From VXYL01 sp965203685 (GTDB lineage: Bacteria > Pseudomonadota > Gammaproteobacteria > Pseudomonadales > Azotimanducaceae), in assembly GCA_965203685.1 (NCBI GenBank), contig OZ241908.1:4650001-4714000 (forward strand): a DNA stretch of 64,000 nucleotides. The letters are read 5' to 3'. Below are positions 1 through 8,456 of the stretch, piece after piece; the stretch's first letter is position 1, and each line of letters begins with the position of its first letter. Position numbers and translations under genes: made by a program. A model generated the notes under the pieces. That model was not told where the DNA came from, made no database searches, and saw only the letters and a program-made list of their open reading frames with translations.

Positions 1-214
1 GGGCCTCTACGGGACGGACATCGACGACGACGGCAGTTGCGGCCGCGACTGCGAACTCCGCCCCATTCTTTCGCTAAGCCTGTAATCAAGGCACAATCCT
101 TGGCGGCATCGATCTTCCACGAGAAATGCACCAAGGAGACTAACCGCGCATTTAAGAGGTAGCACCCGTCCACCGGGCGGGTGCGGACCTCGGGCGCATT
201 GACAGGGGGAACCC
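1..214. other. region upstream of glnK
   Basis: No complete gene is visible here. A + strand frame entering from the left edge (from base 2) stays open for 27 codons to a TAA at 83-85 and ends with an acidic stretch (DIDDDGSCG). This could be the last codons of an upstream gene, but it is too short to identify. The remainder (86-214) should hold the glnK promoter and leader. A purine-rich Shine-Dalgarno run (AGGGGGAA) sits just before the ATG at 215. Confidence 0.4.
89..104 (+). promoter_or_regulatory. weak sigma-54-like promoter candidate for glnK-amtB
   Basis: The bases AGGCACA-ATCC-TTGGC resemble the sigma-54 consensus TGGCACR-N4-TTGCW. The -24 half matches well, but the -12 half has GG where GC is nearly invariant. 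glnK-amtB operons in proteobacteria are commonly transcribed by sigma-54 RNA polymerase under NtrC, which is the main reason to mention it. It may be a chance match. Confidence 0.2.
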
Positions 215-553
215 ATGAAACTCATCACGGCAATCATCAAACCGTTCAAGCTCGACGACGTCCGGGAATCGCTTTCCGAGATCGGCGTTCAAGGCATGAC
301 GGTGACGGAAGTGAAAGGGTTCGGTCGGCAGAAGGGGCACACCGAACTGTATCGCGGCGCCGAGTACGTCGTTGACTTTCTTCCGAAAGTCAAGGTCGAG
401 GTAGCGATCGACGACGGTCTTTTGGACCAATGTCTCGACGCGATCGGTAAGGCTGCGAACACCGGCAAGGTCGGCGACGGCAAGATCTTCGTCACCTCGC
501 TCGAAGAGGCAGTTCGCATCAGAACGGGCGAAACCGGCACCGACGCCGTGTAA
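215..553 (+). CDS. glnK: P-II nitrogen regulatory protein GlnK/GlnB
   Basis: A 112-residue trimeric signal protein that senses 2-oxoglutarate and ATP/ADP. It is reversibly uridylylated by GlnD and blocks the ammonium channel when nitrogen is plentiful. The length is exactly that of the family. The T-loop GRQKGHTELYRGAEYVVDF carries the modified tyrosine at residue 51, and the C-terminal signature TGKVGDGKIFV is intact. The start is supported by AGGGGGAA before the ATG. It lies 26 bases upstream of amtB, the usual glnK-amtB pair, so glnK is a more likely assignment than glnB, although sequence alone does not separate the two. Confidence 0.96.
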   Translation: MKLITAIIKPFKLDDVRESLSEIGVQGMTVTEVKGFGRQKGHTELYRGAEYVVDFLPKVKVEVAIDDGLLDQCLDAIGKAANTGKVGDGKIFVTSLEEAVRIRTGETGTDAV

Positions 554-579
554 GCCCAGCCCACTCATAGGAGAGAATC

Positions 580-1833
580 GTGGAAGATCTTCTTACCCAG
601 ACCAACTATGCCCTAGACACCTTCTACTTCCTGTTGATGGGTGTCCTGGTGATGTTCATGGCATGCGGATTCTCGATGCTCGAGGCGGGGATGATCCGGG
701 CGAAAAACACGTCCGAGATCCTCACCAAGAACGTCGCTCTGTATTCCATCTCGTGCATCATGTACCTGCTGATCGGGTACAACATCATGTACATGGATGC
801 CGGGAGCATCATCCCAAGCTTCGGCTTCCTGATCGGCGAGGAGAACACGGCCGAGCAGATCATCGCCGGCACTGCCGGCGGCGTCGCGACCGATCACTCC
901 GAGCGCTCCGACTACTTCTTCCAGGTCGTGTTCGTGGCAACAGCCATGTCCATCGTCTCTGGTGCAGTCGCCGAACGCATGAAGCTGTGGGCCTTCCTAG
1001 GCTTCGCAGTCATCATGACCGGGATCATCTACCCCGTGCAGGGGATGTGGACCTGGGGCGGCGGCTGGCTGTCGGAATTCGGCTACAGCGACTTCGCCGG
1101 CTCCGGCATAGTCCACCTGTGCGGTGCCGCGGCGGCGCTGGCTGGCGTTCTGCTGCTTGGACCGCGGTCCGGCAAGTACGGACCAAGCGGCGAAGTACAC
1201 GCCATCCCGGGCTGCAACATGCCGCTGGCAACGCTCGGCATGTTCGTGCTCTGGTTTGGCTGGTTCGGCTTCAACGGCGGCTCGGAGCTCAAGATCTCCA
1301 ACGTCGACGAGGCCAACGCCGTCGCGCAGGTTTTTGTCAACACCAACATCGCCGCCTGCGGTGGATTGGTCGCGGCACTCCTGCTCGCGCGGGCTTGGTT
1401 CGGCAAGGCCGACCTCACCATGGCGCTGAACGGCGCCCTGGCCGGGTTGGTCGCCATCACCGCCGATCCACTGTCCGGCAGCGCCTTCTGGTCGATGATC
1501 ATCGGCGCAGTCGGCGGCCTGATCGTGGTGTGCTCGATCGTCCTGCTCGACAAGCTCAAGATCGACGATCCGGTGGGTGCCATCAGCGTGCATGGAACGT
1601 GTGGCATCTGGGGCGTGATCGCCGTCGTGTTCAACAACGGTGACGCGACGATCCTCGGACAGATCGTGGGCATCCTCGGCATCTTCGGCTGGGTGTTCAT
1701 CGCCTCGCTGATCATCTGGTATGCCTTGAAGGCGACCGTCGGCATCCGGGTCTCCGAAGAGGAAGAGTTCTCAGGCGTCGACATCTCCGAGACGGGCATC
1801 GAGGCCTACCCGGAGTTCCAGCAAGCTGCCTGA
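580..1833 (+). CDS. amtB: ammonium transporter AmtB
   Basis: A 417-residue inner-membrane ammonium channel with about eleven hydrophobic segments. The pore histidine pair is present as H179 (GIVHLCGAAAAL) and H338 (ISVHGTCGIWG). The substrate-site aspartate is D171 (YSDFAGSG). It starts at GTG 580 behind AGGAGAG and is co-transcribed with glnK, whose product is expected to plug the cytoplasmic pore. It lacks the long cleaved signal sequence found in E. coli AmtB, so its N terminus follows the shorter form of the family. An intrinsic terminator follows 17 bases after the stop. Confidence 0.97.
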   Translation: MEDLLTQTNYALDTFYFLLMGVLVMFMACGFSMLEAGMIRAKNTSEILTKNVALYSISCIMYLLIGYNIMYMDAGSIIPSFGFLIGEENTAEQIIAGTAGGVATDHSERSDYFFQVVFVATAMSIVSGAVAERMKLWAFLGFAVIMTGIIYPVQGMWTWGGGWLSEFGYSDFAGSGIVHLCGAAAALAGVLLLGPRSGKYGPSGEVHAIPGCNMPLATLGMFVLWFGWFGFNGGSELKISNVDEANAVAQVFVNTNIAACGGLVAALLLARAWFGKADLTMALNGALAGLVAITADPLSGSAFWSMIIGAVGGLIVVCSIVLLDKLKIDDPVGAISVHGTCGIWGVIAVVFNNGDATILGQIVGILGIFGWVFIASLIIWYALKATVGIRVSEEEEFSGVDISETGIEAYPEFQQAA

Positions 1834-1850
1834 TCCACAAGGATCGTGCG

Positions 1851-1878
1851 AAAAGGGCGCCGGAAACGGCGCCCTTTT
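1851..1878 (+). terminator. intrinsic terminator of glnK-amtB
   Basis: A perfect 12-bp stem (AAAAGGGCGCCG pairing with CGGCGCCCTTTT) closes a GAAA tetraloop and runs into a T tract. It lies 17 bases after the amtB stop. The A-rich left arm and T-rich right arm could also let it act in the opposite direction. Confidence 0.95.
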
Positions 1879-1925
1879 TCGTGTGGCATGATGAAATCCA
1901 AGTCTGAAACAAAGGGGCAGATGCA

Positions 1926-2849
1926 ATGGGAGTGCGCACGGCGACAGTTCGCGGATTGGCAGCCCTCGCCCTTTGGATGACAGCCCTACCAGGAGCCGCC
2001 GACATGCTCGACCGCGTTGACCACCGCTACGCCAACAACGGCGACGTCCGCCTCCATTACGCCTTGGCCGGACCCGAGGACGCCCCGCTGGTGGTGTTCG
2101 TCCACGGATTCCCCGATTTCTGGTACTCGTGGCGCGAGCAGATGGCCGCACTCGAGGACTCCTTCCGGGTTGCCGCGTTGGACATGCGTGGCTACAACTT
2201 GAGCGACAAGCCGGTCGGCGTTCAGAACTACGCGATGCCGCACCTGGTCGCTGACGTCGCGGCGGTGATCGCCGCCGAGTCCGCCGAATCGGCGGTGGTG
2301 GTTGGCCACGACTGGGGCGGTGCCGTGGCGTGGAACATCGCCATGACACGGCCCGACATCGTGCGCCTTTTGGTCATCCTCAACCTGCCGCATCCGCGCG
2401 GGCTGATGCGCGAGATCGCCAACAACCCCGACCAGCGGCGCAACAGCCAGTACGCGTTCGACTTCCAGCAACCGAACGCCCACGAGGCCCTGCGTGCCGA
2501 CCGGCTCGCGGCCTGGGTGCGCGACGAAGCCGCACGCAAGCTCTACGTCGACGCGTTTGAACAGTCCGACTTCGAGGCCATGCTGAACTACTACAAGGCC
2601 AACTATCCGCGCCCGGATGCCGAGACGGCGACCATCGCCCCTGACGCGGAGAACGTGAAGATGCCGGTGCTTATGTTCCACGGTCTCGAAGACACCGCGC
2701 TTCTACCCGGCGCGTTGAGCGGGACCTGGGACTGGATGGATGCCGACCTCACCCTCGTGACCATCCCGGGAGCCAGCCACTTCGTGCAGCAGGACGCACC
2801 CGAGCTCGTGTCGACGACGATGCGCGACTGGCTGTTGCGGCGTCCTTGA
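1926..2849 (+). CDS. exported alpha/beta hydrolase, epoxide hydrolase-like
   Basis: A 307-residue alpha/beta-hydrolase with a predicted signal peptide (about residues 1-25, cleavage near PGAA-DM). The nucleophile elbow is GHDWGG with Asp129 in place of serine, the arrangement of epoxide hydrolases and haloalkane dehalogenases. Its likely partners are D256 (GLEDTALLP) and H285 (GASHFVQQD). The oxyanion motif HGFPDFW lies at 60-66. ATG 1926 is preceded by AAGGGG. Periplasmic location is inferred from the signal peptide. Epoxide hydrolase is the best call, but the substrate is unknown. Confidence 0.85.
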   Translation: MGVRTATVRGLAALALWMTALPGAADMLDRVDHRYANNGDVRLHYALAGPEDAPLVVFVHGFPDFWYSWREQMAALEDSFRVAALDMRGYNLSDKPVGVQNYAMPHLVADVAAVIAAESAESAVVVGHDWGGAVAWNIAMTRPDIVRLLVILNLPHPRGLMREIANNPDQRRNSQYAFDFQQPNAHEALRADRLAAWVRDEAARKLYVDAFEQSDFEAMLNYYKANYPRPDAETATIAPDAENVKMPVLMFHGLEDTALLPGALSGTWDWMDADLTLVTIPGASHFVQQDAPELVSTTMRDWLLRRP

Positions 2850-2852
2850 CGC

Positions 2853-4463
2853 TCACGCGGGGTCGATCAGCACGCCCGGGTTGAGGATTCCGTTCGGGTC
2901 CACGCGCCGCTTCGCTGCACGGAGCATCTCTGCGAAGAGTAGCGGCCGCTGCTCGTCGTAGCCGTCGCGGTGCATCCGGCCGACAGCGTGGTGATGGGTC
3001 ACCGTTCCGCCCGCCGCCACCACGGCGGCACTCGCCGCGTCCTTGACCACCTGCCAGCGCTCCTCCTCGGCACCGCGTGGCACGGCGCCGCTGAAGCTGT
3101 AGTAAGGCGCCGGTCCATCCGGGTAGACGTGGGTGAAACGGCACGACAACCGGGCGTCCTCGCCGACCGCTTCACGCAGGACCGCACCGACCCGGGCGCG
3201 CACCTCGTTGTCGAAGTCCGGCCACTTGTCCCAGGTGATCGCGGTCTCGAAGGTATCCGAGAGCAGTCCAAGACCGGCGGTCAGGCCGGCGTTGACGCCG
3301 ATGAAGGCGTTGCGCCATGCGCCCACGGCACCGCCGCGACCGGTCGGCTGGCCCGTCCCGTCATCGATGAGGATCTCGTCGTCCTCGATGAGTCCGCCCA
3401 AGCTCCGGGCGATGGCCACCGCGGCCCGCGCGTTGTCCCCCTGCGGTATCTCGCTCGACTCGAAACCGATGATCAGGAGCGCATGGTTGCCGTCCAAGCC
3501 GGCCGAGAACGCTGCCTCGCCGGGGTCCAGGATCCTCAAGTTGGCGGGCATGAGCTTGGCTTGCGCGATGGCGCGCACCGCCTCCGTCCCTTGGCGCCAG
3601 GATGCGAAAAGGACGCCGGCCGTGGCCCGGAACGTCGGCCGCTTCTGCAGCCGCAGCCAGCACTCGGTGACGACGCCGAGAGTGCCTTCCGAACCGAGCA
3701 CTAAGCGATCCGGGCTCGGCCCCGCACCGCTGCCTGGCAGGCGCCGCGACTCGAACCACCCCTGCGGCGTGAGCATCCGCGTCGACTCCACGAAGTCGTC
3801 GATGTGCGTGTGATTGGTCGCGTAGTGTCCGCCAGAGCGCGTTGCGACCCAGCCGCCCACGGTGGACCACGGGAAGCTCTGCGGGAAGTGCCGCAAAGTG
3901 AGCCCAAGAGGCTTGAGCGCCGCCTCGAGGTCGGGGCCGAGCATCCCGCCCTGTACGCGCGCCGCGCGCGAGACCTCGTCGACTTCCAGCACGGTGTTCA
4001 AGTTGTCGAGGTCGATGGTGACCGCAGTGGCTGCTTCTTCGGGCACGGTGACACCCCAGACCACCGACGTCCCGCCCCCGTAGGGAATCGCCACATGGCC
4101 GTCGCGGTCGCACCAAGCCACGGTTGCCTCGAGTTCGTCCTCGGTGCGGGGATGCGCGACCGCGTCGGGTGGATTCTCGAAGCGACCGTTGAGGCCCTTG
4201 AGCAGTTCCAAGGCGTGACCGCCGTGTGTGTGCGTGATCCGCTCCTCGGCGGAGACGGAGACCCAGTCGGCCAACGCCGCAGGCACGTCGAGTCGCGCCC
4301 GTCGCAACGAGATCGCGTCGATCGCCGGTACGCTCGGCGGTTCGACCACCTGCCCGAGCCGCTCGGCCAGGTGCCGTGCCGCCTCCTTGCGTGCAGCGTC
4401 GGAAGGCTCGTCAGAGACGTAACCCCAAGTCCAGAAGCTGCGTCTTTCCGTTCTTGCTGCCAT
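2853..4463 (-). CDS. FAD-binding oxidase, alkylglycerone-phosphate synthase-like
   Basis: A 536-residue VAO/PCMH-type flavoprotein. The N terminus (RRSFWTWGY) and FAD-binding segment (IPYGGGTSVVWG, SGGHYATNH) match the family that includes alkyldihydroxyacetonephosphate synthase. The C-terminal part has YYSFSGAVPRGAEEE and THHHAVGRMH, the histidine-rich active-site segment of those enzymes. In bacteria such proteins are often annotated simply as FAD-binding oxidoreductases, and ether-lipid synthesis is not established here. It is convergent with the hydrolase (4 bases between stops) and divergent from the carboxyltransferase pair. Confidence 0.85.
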   Translation of the reverse strand: MAARTERRSFWTWGYVSDEPSDAARKEAARHLAERLGQVVEPPSVPAIDAISLRRARLDVPAALADWVSVSAEERITHTHGGHALELLKGLNGRFENPPDAVAHPRTEDELEATVAWCDRDGHVAIPYGGGTSVVWGVTVPEEAATAVTIDLDNLNTVLEVDEVSRAARVQGGMLGPDLEAALKPLGLTLRHFPQSFPWSTVGGWVATRSGGHYATNHTHIDDFVESTRMLTPQGWFESRRLPGSGAGPSPDRLVLGSEGTLGVVTECWLRLQKRPTFRATAGVLFASWRQGTEAVRAIAQAKLMPANLRILDPGEAAFSAGLDGNHALLIIGFESSEIPQGDNARAAVAIARSLGGLIEDDEILIDDGTGQPTGRGGAVGAWRNAFIGVNAGLTAGLGLLSDTFETAITWDKWPDFDNEVRARVGAVLREAVGEDARLSCRFTHVYPDGPAPYYSFSGAVPRGAEEERWQVVKDAASAAVVAAGGTVTHHHAVGRMHRDGYDEQRPLLFAEMLRAAKRRVDPNGILNPGVLIDPA

Positions 4464-4534
4464 CCATCGACCCCGTCAGTTGCGGTGGAACAGCTTACCG
4501 AATTCGCGATCGTAGGCTGCGCGCCAACCCCTGA

Positions 4535-6088
4535 ATGCTGGTCGCGCGGCGGGTGCTATTCTCGCGGTCGCGAAAGCCGGACAGAGGCTTCTCCCTGGAA
4601 GAGCAACTCGTACGCCAGATCGCCGAGGCCCGCGCCCGGGGCCGCGACGACGCGCGACCCGGCGTGGTCGAGGGAGCGCGCCGCCGGGGGCGCCTGACGG
4701 CCCGGGAACGGTTGACGGCGCTGTTCGACGCCGGGAGCTTCATCGAGTACGGGGCACTCGCCGGGGCCACGACACACCCCGACGACCAAGCGTACGCCGA
4801 CGGCCTCGTGGGTGGCGTCGGGCTCGTGCACGGGCAACCCGTCGCCGGCGCCGGCTACGACGAAAGTGTCCGCGGTGGCACGCAGAGCGACCGCAACCAG
4901 CGCAAGATGGCGAAGCTGCTCTACCTGGCCGTGGAACATCGCTGGCCGTTCGTCTGCTTCGTCGAAGGCGGCGGGGCACGGCTTGATGATCCCCTACCGC
5001 CACCGCCCATTGCCGTAACACCCCGCGGGCGCTTCGAACTCTACGACGGGCTCGCGGAACTCAACGGCTGGGCGCCCACCGTCGCCATCGCCAGCGGGCG
5101 TGCCATCGATGGTCACGCCGGGATCGCGATGCTCTCGGACCTGGTCATCGCGACACGCGACGCCGATTTCGGGACTCAGGACGGCCACTGTCGCGGCGCA
5201 GACGACTACGCGAAGAGCGGGGATGTGGACCTCATCGTCGACGGCGAGGGGGAAGCCATCTCTGCTGCACGCGCATACCTCAGGCTGTTCGTCGTCGACG
5301 ACGTGCCCGGGGCACCGGCTGCCGACGCCACCACGATTGCCGATCTGATTCCGGAGAACAGGCGCCGACCCTACGACATGCGCCGCATCGTCGGGGCCTT
5401 CGCGGACGCGGACACCGTGTTCGAAATCGGTGCCGTTTGGGGCCGGTCGATGCTCACGACCCTGGCTCGTCTCGAAGGACGCACCGTCGGCATCTTCGCC
5501 AACCAGCCCAAGTCGCCACTTGCCGGCGCCATCGACGCCGCGGCAGCGGACAAGGCATCCCGCTTCGTCGAACTCTGCGACGCCCACGACGTCCCGCTCG
5601 TGAGCTTCGTCGACAACCCCGGCTACATGGTCGGGCCCCAAGCCGAGCGCGAAGGCATCGCACGCCACCATGCCCGCCCGCTCGCCGCCCTGCACCACCG
5701 CACCGTGCCGCTGTGCTCCGTGCAGATCCGCAAGGCCTACGGTCTCGGCCCCTACGCCATGTCCGGTTGGGGTGCGGCGCGCCGGGTTCCGGAACTACGC
5801 CTCGCCTGGCCATCCGTCGAGTCGGGCGGCATGTCGCTGGAAGGCGCCGCCTATCTCGTCAAGCGCAAGGAAATCCTGGCCGCGGCGACGCGCGAGGAAG
5901 CCATGGCCATCCGCAACGGGTACGCGGAACGCATGCGCGATGCCGCCTCCGGGCTCCGCGCCGGTCGAAGCTACCAGTTCGACGACGTCATCGAGCCGGC
6001 GGACACCCGCGCCACGATCAGTGCCCTGCTGCAGCGGATCCCCCGCACGCGGTCAGCCACCAAGAAGCACCCCATCGACCCACGCTGA
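4535..6088 (+). CDS. acyl-CoA carboxylase carboxyltransferase subunit (first of pair)
   Basis: A 517-residue carboxyltransferase of the AccD/PccB superfamily, which moves carboxyl from carboxybiotin to an acyl-CoA. Visible motifs are GRLTARERLTALFD near the N terminus, the N-lobe FVEGGGARLDDP and the C-lobe FVDNPGYMVGPQAE with its crotonase-fold glycine-rich turns. The C terminus ends TKKHPIDPR, matching the end of the next gene. The start is uncertain: ATG 4535 has no clear ribosome site, and GTG 4553 is an alternative. The substrate cannot be named, and no biotin carboxylase or biotin carrier is encoded nearby. Confidence 0.85.
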   Translation: MLVARRVLFSRSRKPDRGFSLEEQLVRQIAEARARGRDDARPGVVEGARRRGRLTARERLTALFDAGSFIEYGALAGATTHPDDQAYADGLVGGVGLVHGQPVAGAGYDESVRGGTQSDRNQRKMAKLLYLAVEHRWPFVCFVEGGGARLDDPLPPPPIAVTPRGRFELYDGLAELNGWAPTVAIASGRAIDGHAGIAMLSDLVIATRDADFGTQDGHCRGADDYAKSGDVDLIVDGEGEAISAARAYLRLFVVDDVPGAPAADATTIADLIPENRRRPYDMRRIVGAFADADTVFEIGAVWGRSMLTTLARLEGRTVGIFANQPKSPLAGAIDAAAADKASRFVELCDAHDVPLVSFVDNPGYMVGPQAEREGIARHHARPLAALHHRTVPLCSVQIRKAYGLGPYAMSGWGAARRVPELRLAWPSVESGGMSLEGAAYLVKRKEILAAATREEAMAIRNGYAERMRDAASGLRAGRSYQFDDVIEPADTRATISALLQRIPRTRSATKKHPIDPR

Positions 6089-7515
6089 TGCGACGCGACG
6101 ACATCAAGGCGCTCGAAGACGCCCGCGACGGGCAGAAGGACGCGGCGCGCCCGGAGATCGTGACCAAGGTCGGCAACACCGGCAAGCTCACGGCCCGCGA
6201 GCGGATGCGACTGCTGCTCGATCCAGGCTCGGCGGTTGAGTACGGCAGCATCGCGGCCAAGAGCCACGACGGCGACTGGGTTGCCGAGGCCGGGGGCGTC
6301 GACTTCGTCGGCACGGTGGCGGGTCAACCGGTCGTGGCTTCCTCTACGGACTACACGGACCACGGCGGCGGCTACGGCGCAGGACGGTTGGGACGGCTGT
6401 TCGCACTCGCCTACGAACAGCGCTGGCCGGTCGTCCTGTTCGTCGACGGCGGTGGCAGCCGTGCGCGGCACCCCCGCGGCGGACTGGGGCACATCGAGAC
6501 GAGCGGCCCCATTGGGAGGTTCTCGTTCCTCGACGGCGTCCCCGAACTGTCCGGCTGGGCACCCGTGGTAGCCATCGTGTCCGGCCCGTCGTTCGCGGGT
6601 CATGCGAGCTTGGCGGGGTTCTCGGACTTCCTCGTCAGTACGCCGGGATCGTCCATCGGCATGGGCGGGCCACCGATGGTGGAAGCCGCCCTTGGGCAAC
6701 GACTGAAGCCGAACGAGCTTGCGGGCTCCGAGATGCACGAGGTGAGCGGCGGCATCGATCTGTTGGTGGAGGATGAACACGCGGCCATCGCCGCCGCGAA
6801 GCTGTACCTTGAGTTCTACGGCAACGACTTTCCCTCGGGGCAGCCAACCGACGCCGACCTCGACGCCTTGGCACCGGACACCGACGCGCCTTGCGACATG
6901 CACGCGATCATCGCGGGGCTCTGCGACGCCGACAGCGTCTTCGAACTACGACCGCGCTTCGCGCCGGCGCTCCTGACATGCCTCGCTCGAGTGGCCGGCC
7001 GCAGCGTCGGCGTGCTCGCCAACCAACCCCTCGTCGACGACGGCGCCATCGATCACAACGCCGCCACCAAGATCGCCCGTTTCGTCGAACTCTGCAACGT
7101 CTACGAATACCCGATCCTTGCGCTCATCGACACGCCGGGGTGTGTCGCGAACTGGCGTGTGAAGGGACAGCCCGAGACCGTCGAGCCCGGCCTCACCCGT
7201 TGGCATATGCGCCCCCTGATTGCCCATCAGCAGCGCACCGTGCCGCTCGTGAGCGTACAGATCCGGCGAGGCCGGGGTTTGGGTGCCGCGCTGATGACCG
7301 GTGTATCGACGACGCGCGGCGTGCCAGCGCTCCGGCTCGGATGGCCGGGCGTTGAGATCGGGCGGCGGGATGGCTTCTCGGCGGTCGTGGACCACAATGC
7401 CTTCGACGACGTGATTCCACCCCGGGAGACGCGTGAACGGGTGGCGCGGATTCTCGCCCTGCTCGGCAAGCCCGCACCGCGGTCGACGAAAAAGCACCAC
7501 ATCGACACCTGGTAG
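6088..7515 (+). CDS. acyl-CoA carboxylase carboxyltransferase subunit (second of pair)
   Basis: A 475-residue paralogue of the preceding gene. Its ATG shares one base with the upstream stop (TGATG), so translation is probably coupled. It shows GKLTARERMRLLLDPGS, FVDGGGSRARHPRG and LIDTPGCVANW, and a C-terminal tail TKKHHIDTW like its partner. An upstream extension of the open frame into the first gene is an artefact of high GC; the coding content begins at 6088. The two subunits may form a hetero-oligomeric carboxyltransferase, but this is inference. Confidence 0.85.
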   Translation: MRRDDIKALEDARDGQKDAARPEIVTKVGNTGKLTARERMRLLLDPGSAVEYGSIAAKSHDGDWVAEAGGVDFVGTVAGQPVVASSTDYTDHGGGYGAGRLGRLFALAYEQRWPVVLFVDGGGSRARHPRGGLGHIETSGPIGRFSFLDGVPELSGWAPVVAIVSGPSFAGHASLAGFSDFLVSTPGSSIGMGGPPMVEAALGQRLKPNELAGSEMHEVSGGIDLLVEDEHAAIAAAKLYLEFYGNDFPSGQPTDADLDALAPDTDAPCDMHAIIAGLCDADSVFELRPRFAPALLTCLARVAGRSVGVLANQPLVDDGAIDHNAATKIARFVELCNVYEYPILALIDTPGCVANWRVKGQPETVEPGLTRWHMRPLIAHQQRTVPLVSVQIRRGRGLGAALMTGVSTTRGVPALRLGWPGVEIGRRDGFSAVVDHNAFDDVIPPRETRERVARILALLGKPAPRSTKKHHIDTW

Positions 7516-7520
7516 GCCTA

Positions 7521-7560
7521 GCGGACGCGAACGGCAACCCCGACAGGATGTCCGCGTACC
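7521..7560 (+). repeat. dispersed palindromic repeat, copy A
   Basis: Forty bases between the convergent stops at 7515 and 7564. The left end is GCGGACGCGAACGGCAA and the right end GGATGTCCGCGTACC, so GCGGAC and GTCCGC can pair. It shares both ends with copies at 16111, 20741, 37431 and 53461. It may act as a bidirectional transcript end or be a REP-like element. Confidence 0.75.
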
Positions 7561-7563
7561 GCG

Positions 7564-7962
7564 TTAGCCCGGGATCGTCGACGCCTCGATCTTGTGGCCG
7601 TCGAGATCGTAGACGTAGCACGCGTAGTAATCGGGGCCGTACTCCGGGCGCAACCCCGGGGCGCCCGCATCCGTTGCGCCGGCCGCAAGCGCGGCGGCAT
7701 AGAAGGCATGCACGGCATCGCGATCCGGCGCAATGAAACTGAAATGGACGCCATTGGCCACGCCCGCCGTGTTGCCGTCCCAGGGTTTCTGCACCCAGTA
7801 CTCCGGGAAGTACTTGCCGTAGCCGACGGCGAAATCGGGCACCTCGTGCTGCCGCCGCCCGCCGACGGTGGCGAGCACCACGTCGTAGAACTTAAGCGCC
7901 CGTGGCAGGTCGTTGGTGCCGATGGAGACGTGACTCATGATGCTCGGAATGTCGGTGGCCAT
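7564..7962 (-). CDS. VOC-family (glyoxalase/bleomycin-resistance fold) protein
   Basis: A 132-residue single-domain protein of the vicinal-oxygen-chelate superfamily. It has the beginning MSHVSIGTNDLPRALKFYD and the end YVYDLDGHKIEAS, which are typical of glyoxalase-like enzymes. The first histidine (SHVSIG) and the terminal KIEA glutamate could be metal ligands. The start at 7962 is chosen because GGAG lies about seven bases upstream. An in-frame upstream start at 8016 and the internal ATG at 7938 are alternatives. The specific reaction is unknown. Confidence 0.82.
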   Translation of the reverse strand: MATDIPSIMSHVSIGTNDLPRALKFYDVVLATVGGRRQHEVPDFAVGYGKYFPEYWVQKPWDGNTAGVANGVHFSFIAPDRDAVHAFYAAALAAGATDAGAPGLRPEYGPDYYACYVYDLDGHKIEASTIPG

Positions 7963-8024
7963 AGACTGCTCCGGGTGGTGTGCCGATAAGCTAACATCGG
8001 CCGCTTCACGCGCCAAAGCTACCC

Positions 8025-8444
8025 ATGGGCTTCAACAAGGCCAGCAACGTTCAGCGCATCGCCAGCGAGAACTTCGCCGCGCTCCTCGGTGCCCGCCTAG
8101 TCGCCAGCGAGCGTGACCGCGTCGTGGTCGAACTGCCATACGCGCCCAAACTGGGCGTCGGGCGCATCCACGGCGGCGCCATCAGCGCCCTGGTCGACAT
8201 CGCGGCGACCGCGGCGTTCTGGTCGAGCCCCGATGTCACCCCGGCCTCGCGTGGCGCGACCGTCGGCTTTACCATCAACTTTCTCAACCTTGCCGTGGCG
8301 ACCGATCTCACCGCGACAGCCACGGTACGGCGACGCGGCGGCACGTTGTGCACCGGCGACGTGAGCGTTTCGGATGCCGACGGCCGGGAAGTCGCCACCG
8401 CGATCGTGACCTACAAGCTAACGGGCTACCGCCGCACGCACTGA
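8025..8444 (+). CDS. PaaI-type hotdog-fold thioesterase
   Basis: A 139-residue single hotdog-domain protein. The segment GRIHGGAISALVDIAATAAF is the HGG..D active-site helix of PaaI-like acyl-CoA thioesterases, and SRGATVGFTINFLNLA fits the following strands. It is divergent from the VOC gene (62 bases between starts) and convergent with the CoA transferase gene (12 bases between stops). A role in releasing CoA from aryl or acyl thioesters is inferred from the family and from neighbours that also act on CoA esters. Confidence 0.88.
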   Translation: MGFNKASNVQRIASENFAALLGARLVASERDRVVVELPYAPKLGVGRIHGGAISALVDIAATAAFWSSPDVTPASRGATVGFTINFLNLAVATDLTATATVRRRGGTLCTGDVSVSDADGREVATAIVTYKLTGYRRTH

Positions 8445-8456
8445 GCGTGCACGCAC

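Noticed and set aside
5437..6087. Upstream extension of the second carboxyltransferase frame
   Set aside because: It overlaps the first gene out of frame and encodes Arg-rich sequence; homology begins at ATG 6088.
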